Made by a program: the position numbers and the translations under genes
Shown: in pieces, positions 1 to 8,000 of the stretch
How positions within the stretch are numbered: position 1 is the stretch's first letter
Layout of the letters: each line of letters opens with the position of its first letter
The notes under the pieces: generated by a model
What the model was told of the DNA's origin: nothing
Databases searched by the model: none
Seen by the model: only the letters and a program-made list of their open reading frames with translations
Origin: Paenibacillus aceti
GTDB taxonomy: Bacteria; Bacillota; Bacilli; Paenibacillales; Paenibacillaceae
Assembly: GCF_003614185.1 (NCBI RefSeq)
Contig: NZ_KZ987724.1
Location: 1,606,633 to 1,670,632 of the forward strand
Reading direction: 5' to 3'
DNA: 64,000 nucleotides

Positions 1-149
1 TCCCCTTTCATTTGACCATCACGAATGAGGAAGGCAGCTGCGGACAGTGCTGCTAGACCTGAGCCAATCAAATAGGCAGATTTTTGGTCCACACCCTGTG
101 GTTTCTTGGGACGGGCAAAAGCTTCGTAGTTTCCATTGCTGTAATACAT
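1..149 (-). CDS. ohyA: Oleate hydratase, N-terminal fragment (runs off left edge)
   Basis: The 49 visible residues start [17 protein letters not shown] and continue into a Rossmann-type segment ([21 protein letters not shown]) that binds FAD. This is the typical start of the oleate hydratase / myosin-cross-reactive antigen family, which adds water to the double bond of unsaturated fatty acids such as oleate. The ATG at 149 follows a clear GGAGG site with 8 nt spacing. The rest of the roughly 590-residue protein lies beyond the left edge. A TetR regulator lies just upstream on the same strand, a common partner for fatty-acid-responsive genes (inference). Confidence 0.9.
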   Translation of the reverse strand, partial: MYYSNGNYEAFARPKKPQGVDQKSAYLIGSGLAALSAAAFLIRDGQMKG

Positions 150-255
150 GCTTATAACCTCCAATTAGAATTTCATATTAGCGCAACCTACACATGCTTA
201 TCTTCCCTGCAAATTCACTATACTGCTCCTGTAGAGCGTTTACACTAAACAGTAA

Positions 256-288
256 AAGGGCTATGTATAAAATTTATACATAACCCTT
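256..288 (-). terminator. Palindrome / terminator after the TetR gene
   Basis: Two 16-nt arms (256-271 and 273-288) are complementary with one mismatch around a single central base. Read on the minus strand the hairpin ends in CCCTTTTAC, so it can terminate the TetR transcript before ohyA. The near-perfect symmetry and AT-rich stem also allow an operator role. A smaller dyad, GTTTA-CAC-TAAAC (238-250), lies next to it in the ohyA upstream region. Confidence 0.5.
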
Positions 289-332
289 AAAATGTCTAAA
301 CCTTGGATTCAGCACTTCGGCTGGTCCCACGG

Positions 333-893
333 CTAGCTTATGTTCACATATTTACTGATCGCCTTCTCCACATCCCCTTCAACCAGAATGCTCAAGCGGT
401 CAATAATCAAGCTGGGCTCTTCGCCCATGCCATTACGAATCCATTCCAGCATGATGCCGATGAACGCAAAGGTATAGAAATTGGCGATGAATTTCTTGTC
501 CTCCGCTCGCACCTGTTTGCCGACATCGACCTCCTCAATCACACCCATCAACAGCTCAAACACCGCCTTATGCAGGAAGAGATCAAGATGCTCCCGTCCC
601 ATGGAACGATAGGTGCTTAAGCAGAACTTTTTGTTATCAAGCACATAATGGAATAATTTCAGGAAGCCCTGCTGCCAGGTGTCATAGGTGCGACAGTTGG
701 ATATCGCGTCCAGCGCCTCTGTTCTATAAATCCAGCCCAATAAATCATATATATCTTGAAAATGATAGTAAAACGTCTGCCGATTCACTCCACATTCCGC
801 TACGAGCTCCTTCACCGTTATTTTATCGAGAGAGGATCGCTCCATCATCGCCTTCAGAGTGGTGGCCAAAGCTTTCTTAGTCATCACGGACAT
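333..893 (-). CDS. TetR/AcrR family transcriptional regulator
   Basis: A 186-residue protein with a short N-terminal TetR helix-turn-helix (about residues 8-50). The recognition segment AECGVNRQTFYYHFQDIYDLL is typical of the DhaS-like subgroup. The helical C-terminal half (60-186) would bind a ligand and dimerise. It lies directly upstream of, and co-directional with, oleate hydratase, so control of ohyA by a fatty-acid ligand is a reasonable inference; the ligand cannot be read from sequence. A hairpin between the two genes suggests separate transcription units. Inverted repeats in the upstream gap (911-1000) could be its own operators. Confidence 0.85.
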   Translation of the reverse strand: MSVMTKKALATTLKAMMERSSLDKITVKELVAECGVNRQTFYYHFQDIYDLLGWIYRTEALDAISNCRTYDTWQQGFLKLFHYVLDNKKFCLSTYRSMGREHLDLFLHKAVFELLMGVIEEVDVGKQVRAEDKKFIANFYTFAFIGIMLEWIRNGMGEEPSLIIDRLSILVEGDVEKAISKYVNIS

Positions 894-910
894 TTTCGCA
901 CAGCCCTTTC

Positions 911-1000
911 AATAGAGTTATAACTGTACCTGCCTTCTAAAACCGGATAAATGATAGGCTTATAAAAACTGGTTAAATTAACTTTTATTATAACTCTAAT
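911..1000. promoter_or_regulatory. Nested inverted repeats upstream of the TetR gene
   Basis: AGAGTTATAA (914-923) and its complement TTATAACTCT (988-997) flank a second, looser pair (AACCGG near 941 and CTGGTT near 969). A perfect GTTAA-A-TTAAC dyad lies at 972-982. This is the only control space for the TetR gene, so autoregulatory operators are plausible, but no published operator is matched. Confidence 0.3.
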
Positions 1001-1028
1001 AGACGGTGCGGTAAAATGACCTACCCGT

Positions 1029-2333
1029 TCAACGGCGCTGCGATGCGCTCAAACCGCCCATATCGTACTGCCTTCTCCATAATCGGGCATATAGTCCGTT
1101 TAGCGAGAGCAATTCATCATGAGTCCCTGTTTCCACAACCCGCCCTTGATCCAACACGACAATTCGATCTGCGTTCCGCACTGTCTTAAGACGATGGGCA
1201 ATCACGATGATCGTTCGTCCATGGACGAGCTGGTCGATCGCTTGCTGAATTTCCGCTTCATTCTCGGGGTCGAGGGAAGCTGTCGCTTCATCCAAAAGTA
1301 CGACCGGAGCGTCCTTCAGCATCGCCCTGGCGATGGAAATGCGCTGCTTCTCCCCACCTGACAGGGTGCATCCCCCCTCGCCAACCACCGTATCATAGCC
1401 ATCGGGCAGCTTCGTAATGAAGTCATGGCAGCAAACGAGCCGAGCCGCCTCTTCGATCTCTCGCTGTGTGGACCGTCCCCTGCTCCGGATCGTAAAAGCG
1501 GGCGATCAGTCTGAGCACCATACTCTTCCCACTACCTGAAGGCCCGACGAGCGCGGTGAAAGAACCCGCTGGCATGCTGAGATTCAAATCATGCAGAACC
1601 GGCTTATCCAGATAGCTGAACGTGACCTGCTTGAACTCGATATCATGTCCAGCAGGGGGTCTCCCCTCTCCCTGCATAACTGGCTCCTGCAAGAGCTTAA
1701 CGATGCGTTCGCCGGCCTGCTCATGGTAACGGAATTCTGCATAGCCTATAAGGGCTGTCGTTAACGGGTCGAATATCCGCGTGTCATAGCCTTGGGGAAG
1801 CTGCTTAATAAAGGAATGACACTACGCCGCCTTGGCAGTCGAAGACTCGCTATAAGAGAAGGAGACCTTATCGAAGCTGACGTCAAAGGAACGAGGCTGC
1901 TGCGATGCTCCGGCTCTGGTATGGGCTGCTCTTCGAGAATCCGGTCGATACGCCCCACCCCTTCATGAATATCCTTGAGTGTCGAGGACAAGGACATAAT
2001 CTTGAACATAGGAGCAGAAATGCCCGGCGCCATGATCAGGAAGAACAGCAGGACAGAGGCGAAGGCAACGCCCCCCCGGATCACGGCTTAACAGGAACAC
2101 GCCGACTGGCAGAACAAAGGCAGCGAACGAGCCGAGAATCACCTTGAACAGCAAATATCCGGTCTGAAATTCATCGGTATATTTCACACAGAAATCACGA
2201 TATTGAACCATATCGGCATAGGGACAAGCATACAAACAGCGCTTAACGAAGATAGCAGAGCGGATATTATCATCAAGCCCCGCTTCTCTCCCGCTATTTC
2301 GAGTAACCGGGCCAAGCCCTTTTTTTGTGTCAA
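1029..2333 (-). pseudogene. Decayed siderophore-type ABC exporter(s), remnants of two fused ATPase/permease genes
   Basis: Reading starts at a TTG (2333) preceded by AGGAGG, 16 bp after the MFS gene. Residues MTQKKGLARLLEIAGEKRG and the first membrane helix follow, and then the frame breaks. Later pieces in shifting frames give the end of a membrane domain (VILGSFAAFVLPVGVFLL, APGISAPMFKIMSLSSTL), the start of one ATPase domain ending at a TAG, and then a second membrane-domain end (ALIGYAEFRYHEQAGERIV). A second ATPase follows with Walker A GPSGSGKS, and after another frame change the signature LSGGEKQR and Walker [13 protein letters not shown]. At 1305 bp it is shorter than one intact exporter (~1750 bp). 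It therefore looks like two tandem exporter genes collapsed by deletions and frameshifts, and it is surely non-functional. Confidence 0.85.
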
Positions 2334-2349
2334 TTTATAGACCTCCTCA

Positions 2350-3543
2350 TCATACAGATAGCTCCTCTTCGACGACTTCACTGACCTCCCTCCTTCTGAG
2401 AAGGGATAGACCGGTAATACAGAGCAACAGCGCACAGATAGAGTAAGGAGCCGCGATATGTGCTGTATACAGCGCAGTGCCTGTAACCGGCCCCAGGAAG
2501 GAGCCTCCCCCTTGTAGAGCCGCAATGTAGGAAGCGACTGTTCGCTGCTCATGATCCTGGACAGCCAGGGAAGCGCCAGCGCTATAGCCCAGCAGAGTAA
2601 ATCCGATACCGATCCCCAGCAGCACGAAATCGATATAGGCATATTGAATGAAGGTCACCAGCCCCAGTAAGCCCAATACAACGAATGATAATCCGATGCG
2701 CAGCACCAGGTGCGGCTGCAACTTCAATTTACTGATCACAATTTGCGAAGCTACGACCATAACCCCGGAAATTGCTAAGCCCAGCCCGATCAATTGAGTG
2801 GCTTCCTGAGCCGCATATCCTAACTTGTCTTGAACATAGAAGCCGATCGTTACTTGAACGATATTCATGGCAAAAGAGAGCATCAACCCGATCCAAAGAT
2901 ACAACCGAATCCTGCCATCTAAAGGTGAAAGTGAGACGACTCTTTCGCTCCGCGTTCGCTTCTGCTCGGGTTCATCGGCGATCAATAGCCAGAGCAGGAT
3001 CATTATCAGGAACAGGAGAACCGCGACGGCATACATCGGAGCTGTAAGTCCGATCGCGGCCATGCCTCCGCTCATCGCTGGCCCTAGGACGAATCCGAGA
3101 CCGTTCGCCACACCGAACAGCGCCATACCGCGGGTACGCGTCTCCAGTGTCGTCCAACCCATGACATAGGCTTGCGCTTTGGCTGGAATTCCTCCGAAGA
3201 AGAAGCCCGAGACCGCGCGCAGCAGAAAGAACACCCAGAACAGGCCAGATGAGCCTTGCCAATGTGTGCCCGCATAGTCGGCAAGCAGTGCAAATGCGAT
3301 CAGCGTCACCAGGTAGACATGCATAATGAATGCCAGCATCTTCTTCCGGCTCATGAAGGTCTGCCTCTCCCAGAAATAGCCGCCCAACAGCCAGCAGAGC
3401 CCTGCTACCGATACCAGGCATCCCGATTGAATTTCACTTAAGCCCAAATTACGGGAAAGCGGCCCGATAATCGGATTGAAAGCCGCGATCGATATCATGC
3501 CGCATAATACAATCATGAACATGACCGTAAATCTATATTTCAT
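2350..3543 (-). CDS. MFS transporter, probable siderophore/drug exporter
   Basis: A 397-residue, twelve-helix major facilitator. Helix 1 begins at MKYRFTVMFMIVLCG and the cytoplasmic loop carries GGYFWERQTFMSRKK. I chose the ATG at 3543 because AAGGAG lies 9 nt upstream of it; an earlier ATG (3576) would place that site inside the gene. Its neighbours are the ruined ABC exporter downstream and an AraC regulator upstream, and a Fur-box-like site lies about 45 bp before the start. This setting resembles siderophore export/uptake loci of Paenibacillus and the Yersinia ybt cluster (YbtX-type MFS). Export of an iron chelate or its precursor is an inference; no siderophore synthase is in view. Confidence 0.8.
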   Translation of the reverse strand: MKYRFTVMFMIVLCGMISIAAFNPIIGPLSRNLGLSEIQSGCLVSVAGLCWLLGGYFWERQTFMSRKKMLAFIMHVYLVTLIAFALLADYAGTHWQGSSGLFWVFFLLRAVSGFFFGGIPAKAQAYVMGWTTLETRTRGMALFGVANGLGFVLGPAMSGGMAAIGLTAPMYAVAVLLFLIMILLWLLIADEPEQKRTRSERVVSLSPLDGRIRLYLWIGLMLSFAMNIVQVTIGFYVQDKLGYAAQEATQLIGLGLAISGVMVVASQIVISKLKLQPHLVLRIGLSFVVLGLLGLVTFIQYAYIDFVLLGIGIGFTLLGYSAGASLAVQDHEQRTVASYIAALQGGGSFLGPVTGTALYTAHIAAPYSICALLLCITGLSLLRRREVSEVVEEELSV

Positions 3544-3586
3544 CCCAATCCACTCCTTCTTACTCTCTAGCTTCATCTGATGTAAA

Positions 3587-3601
3587 TGAGTTTCATTATC
3601 A
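3587..3601 (-). promoter_or_regulatory. Fur-box-like site before the MFS gene
   Basis: Against the 7-1-7 Fur consensus TGATAAT-N-ATTATCA, the plus strand reads TGAGTTT-C-ATTATCA: one perfect half and one half with 4 of 7 matches. It lies 44-58 bp upstream of the chosen start, consistent with iron repression of the MFS/ABC unit. Confidence 0.5.
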
Positions 3602-3694
3602 TCTAATCTATCTTACATGGGTCGCTCAGCTGTCCTCCACCACTAGCCGGAGTATTTCAGCGGTTTCAGGGAGCCCGCACACCAAACGTAGAAA

Positions 3695-3738
3695 AGGGAG
3701 TATCTCCAAAGTCGATTTTCCGACTTAGAGACACCCCC
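3695..3738 (-). terminator. Hairpin terminator in the AraC-MFS gap
   Basis: A long stem pairs AGTATCTCCAAAGTCG with CGACTTAGAGACACC, with small bulges. On the minus strand it is followed by CCCTTTTC. It would stop transcripts coming from the AraC gene about 240 bp upstream. The sequence is closely related to the terminator at 22513-22554. Confidence 0.6.
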
Positions 3739-3783
3739 TGAGGTTGTCTTATGCACCCTTCGTGCTAGCTTATTGTGTTAATA

Positions 3784-3962
3784 GTTGCAGAAATGCAATT
3801 ATCCCTATTAAAATGAGCCCATAATCAGAAAATAGATGCGTATATACCACTATTTTCTTGCTTCAGCCTCAATTGTAAGAAAATCCGTCCACATAGGTGC
3901 AGAAATGCAGTTATATCTGCTATGGAAAACATAAACGGCCAATATAGCTGCATATAAGCACT
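3784..3962. repeat. Four-hairpin array D (GGTGCA-like cores)
   Basis: This 438-bp gene-free stretch holds cores GTTGCA-gaaa-TGCAAT (3784-3799), GGTGCA-gaaa-TGCAGT (3896-3911) and GCTGCA-tata-AGCACT (3947-3962). A badly decayed core (GATGCG-tata-TACCAC, 3835-3850) sits where the spacing rule predicts it. Centres are at 3791.5, 3842.5, 3903.5 and 3954.5, giving spacings 51, 61 and 51. This matches the better preserved arrays at 22.3, 35.4 and 43.3 kb. Function unknown. Confidence 0.55.
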
Positions 3963-3981
3963 TATCTTATCATCTGCATAG

Positions 3982-4758
3982 TTAACTAGAAGAACGCCTT
4001 ACCAGACTCCCCGGAAGAACCCCATACTTGCCCCGGAAAGCCTGGGCAAAATGACTCGGGTTAGAGTAACCTACGGCCAACGAGGTCTCATATACATTCA
4101 TATTCCCTTGCTGCAACAGCTGCAGAGCCTTCTCCAATCTTTTCTCCCGCAAATAGCCGAATACAGTTGTACCATACATCTCCTTGAATCCAACCTTTAG
4201 CTTATAGTCGTTCAAGCCGATCATTCGAGACAGCTCGATTAATGTAGGCGGGTTGGACATCCCCTCCAGAATTAGCTCACGGGCTTGGCGTATTTTTTGC
4301 ATCTCATTCTTGGACAAAACAGGTGGCCGGCGTTCCATCAACAAGGACTGAAAAGCTGCTGACAGCAGCTCCAGCACACTGCACTCCAATTCAAGATTTC
4401 TGGTGTCCTGCTTGCTCAGAGAATACATGAGACGATCCATAATTACGGAAGATACCGGGTCGATCGCTTCCTGAAAAACACGATAATTCCGCGCCCCAAG
4501 GAGCATAGAGAAATCTAACAGCTTCGTTCCATCGGCATTCTCTATGAAATGATGGAAGGTTGACACGGGAATTCCGATACTGAGCATATGATACGGCTCA
4601 TCTTCATTGAACTCGAACTGGACTCTGGTCTCCCCGATCAGCTGCAGACTGACCATGCCTGGCGCAAAGCTATATGGCTTCCCGTCCACACTGAACTGCC
4701 GCGACCCTCGCATACAGTAATTTAGCTCAATCATCGGCATACCTACCTCAATTCTCAT
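3982..4758 (-). CDS. AraC family regulator, probable siderophore-locus activator
   Basis: 258 residues. An N-terminal cupin-like sensing half (about 1-150) is followed by a two-motif AraC DNA-binding domain (about 160-255: LIELSRMIGLNDYKLKVGFK and VYETSLAVGYSNPSHFAQAF). The ATG at 4758 has AGGAG 8 nt upstream and an in-frame stop shortly before it. The domain style is that of PchR/YbtA-like activators that respond to a siderophore. A strong Fur-box match 63 bp upstream and the neighbouring exporter genes support an iron role. The targets are probably the MFS/ABC unit downstream on the same strand (inference). Confidence 0.82.
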   Translation of the reverse strand: MRIEVGMPMIELNYCMRGSRQFSVDGKPYSFAPGMVSLQLIGETRVQFEFNEDEPYHMLSIGIPVSTFHHFIENADGTKLLDFSMLLGARNYRVFQEAIDPVSSVIMDRLMYSLSKQDTRNLELECSVLELLSAAFQSLLMERRPPVLSKNEMQKIRQARELILEGMSNPPTLIELSRMIGLNDYKLKVGFKEMYGTTVFGYLREKRLEKALQLLQQGNMNVYETSLAVGYSNPSHFAQAFRGKYGVLPGSLVRRSSS

Positions 4759-4820
4759 TCTATTGATCTCCTGTCAGTACATCCTTAGGAATGCTCAGGA
4801 GTTAATGATATACATGCTAT

Positions 4821-4835
4821 TGAGAATGATTATCA
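4821..4835 (-). promoter_or_regulatory. Fur box upstream of the AraC gene
   Basis: TGAGAAT-G-ATTATCA matches the 7-1-7 Fur consensus at 14 of 15 positions. It lies 63-77 bp before the AraC start, where a Fur repressor would block the promoter. It is the best Fur match in the window. Confidence 0.75.
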
Positions 4836-5029
4836 TCATATGGATTGATTTTATTATGGAAAATAGGATCATGCAACTTTTGATCTTACCCTCCCACGTT
4901 CCGTCGAGTGATAGATGGACTTGCCGTTATTTATGCTGTACATGCAAATTAAACAGGAGTAGACATACACATATATAAGTTAAGTAGAATTTCTTGAAAA
5001 ACGTCATATAAGGAGGCGAAAACGAAAGA

Positions 5030-8000
5030 ATGCCCTTAAATTTACGCTTTGTGGATAATCAGCAAGGAGCGATTACATTTATCGGGAATACGCTTGGACT
5101 GAGCCGGTCTGATACGGTTGGGGTGCCGGGGACAGTTGATTCCATCGGAGCCTTCACGACAGTAAATACATCATTACAATTTGGCAGCTATCCTCCCGGA
5201 ACGACCGATGATTTCAACTTGAACAGTTCCAGTGCCGAACTTCGTATGCCCCCGGGCAGCAATGTGCTATATGCAGAACTAGTATGGAGTGGAGTATATA
5301 CGGATCCCTCCGGCGGTAATGTGAGTGCGTTCATCAATGATCCCATTAATTTTACAACACCGCAAGGTAATACTTTCAGCATTGCCCCTGATTCCTCAAC
5401 CGCAACTAATTTATCACTTGTCACAAATACAAATGTTTATATCCGCTCTGCCGATGTTACCTCGATTGTCCAAAATAGCGGAGCGGGTATCTACATTGCG
5501 GGAGGTGTTCCTGGCCTTATTACATTTACAACAGGAACTTCGAACTATTGTGGCTGGACTCTTTGCGTGGCATACCAGAATTTTGGGCTCCCGTTTCGTA
5601 ACTTATCAATTTATGTGGGCGGCGTTGTTGTAAGTTCAAACAGCACGGTTTCAACTCCTATTAGCGGATTTGGAACACCGATTACTGGCCCAATTTCCGG
5701 AAGGTTAGCGGTAACTGCAGCGGATGGAGATGCTATCGCGGTAGGAGATCAAACGTTATTCGGTCCAACCACCGGCAGCCTGACTGTTTTGAGCGGACCT
5801 AACAACCTGCCGAATAATTTCTTTGCCTCACAAATTAACGATGATAACGGTCTGTTAGATACATCAGGAACCTTCGGCACCCGTAACCAGATTAATGGCA
5901 GCCCAGGAACGAATGTAGTTGGTGGCAGGCAGGGCTGGGATATCACAAATGTCGATATCTCTTCTACGCTGGTCAATAATCAGACCCAGGCAATTGTGCA
6001 ATTTAGAACTTCTAATGATATTTTTGTTGTAACCGACTTCGGCCTGCAGATCGATCTCAACGCCCCGTTAATCAATATCAACAAGGATGTCGATGCACCG
6101 GTAGCGACACTCGGCCAGGTCTTGACCTACAGGATCTTCTTCAGTAATACCGGGACGTCAGCCGCGGATTCAGCAACGCTTACAGACTTTATTCCACAAG
6201 GTATGGATTTTATCCCAGACAGTGTATTTCTGGATGGAGTCCATTTGCCAGGGGTCAATCCTCAGGACGGGATTCCGGTTGGAACTCTGAATATCAATGA
6301 AGGACATGAACTCACCTTCCAGGTAAAAGTAGGCTTTCCTCCTCCAGGCGGTGTGTTCATCAACGAAGCAAGGCTCGATTTCCTGTATCAGATCGTGGCT
6401 GGCGGACCGTTCGAGAGCGGCTCTGTTATTTCTAACCAGGTGATCACTCCCTTCCTCTTTGCAGAGATCCAGCTGACCAAGGAGGTAACTCCCACTTCCG
6501 CTGTTCCTGGCGAGGTCGTTCATTATCGCTTTACGCTATTCAATCCAGGCCCCACTCCTCTGCACAATATCCGCCTAGATGATCCCACCCTGGGCTTCCA
6601 CCAGGATCTCTTCATGCTGGACCCTGGAACAATTGCAGAATACTTCCTGGATTTTGTCATTCCGCCAGGAACGCCAGCCGGAACGCTATTTCATAACTTC
6701 GTCACGGCCATTTCCGATGAGACTCCTCCGGTAACCGCCTTTGCAGATGTGAATATTCTGGCGAGTTATAATTTGCGAATTACGAAGACCCCGGATCGCT
6801 TCGTTGCCAATCCCGGCGAGACGGTGAATTATACGATTCAGGTCGACAATCTGTCCAATGCACCGCTGACCAATATCGTGGTGGAAGACTCACTAACCGG
6901 CTTCTCCATCGTCATCCCGAATCTCGTTATTAATTCAGAGGCCTTCTTCACGCTCCAATTTACGGTCCCACCAGGAGCGCTGGCAGGTAGTGTCATTACC
7001 AACGTAGCGACAGCTACTCCAGCTGAGACCGGACCTGTATCTGCGGAAGCAGCGGTTGTAGTCGGCGAAATCCCGAATCTCTTCGTATTCAAGAGTGTCG
7101 ATCATCCGACAGCGGCCCCGGGAGAAACCGTGAATTATATGATCAGAATCACGAATACGGGCAATTCAGCTTTGACGAATATACACATTACAGACCCCAT
7201 GCTGGGAGTAGACGAAACCTTTGATGCGCTGAATCCGGGTGAGACCCTGCAAGTCGATGCCCCCTTCATCATTCCGCGGACTGCTATGGAGGGCGATATC
7301 ATTCATAACGTGGTCACAGCCGTCTCCGATCAGGCCGGGCCTGTCACCGCCAATGCCGATGTGATCGTCACCGGGAACTCAGCGATTGAGATCACCAAGA
7401 CAGCTAGCCCAACACAGGCCAGTCCGGGCAGTCCCATCATGTATTCCTTCGTCGTGACAAATACGGGAAATACGACGCTCTCTAATGTGCTGTTGACCGA
7501 CTCGACCCTCGGATTAAGCGAAGTGATCGGCACGATGGAGCCCGGAGAGTCGCGAACGATCTCCACTTCTTTTGTCATTCCAGCCGGCGCTCAAACCAAC
7601 TTCACGAATACGGCCACCGTAACCGGGAACTTCGGTGCGATTGAGGTAGTCGATTCGGATGACGCTGTCGTGGAACTGCTGCTGCCTGAATTTACGCTGA
7701 CGAAGAGCGTCCAGCCAGCCGAGGCGCTTCCCGGAGAAGAGGTAGTGTTCTCCTACTTCTTAACCAATACTGGCAATGTACCGTTGACTAATATCGCCCT
7801 GACAGACCCGCTCTTGTCCTTCACCAGCACGGTTGAATCACTGGCCCCGGGAGCGGCTGTCGGCGGATCGATCCCGTTCACGATCCCAGCGGATGCATTG
7901 GAAGGCTCTGCATTCACCAACGTGCTCACCGCAGCGCCGCAGGAAGCGGCCGCTCAGTCGGCATCGGCTACGGTGACCACGCTAGGAGCGCCAGCGATGG

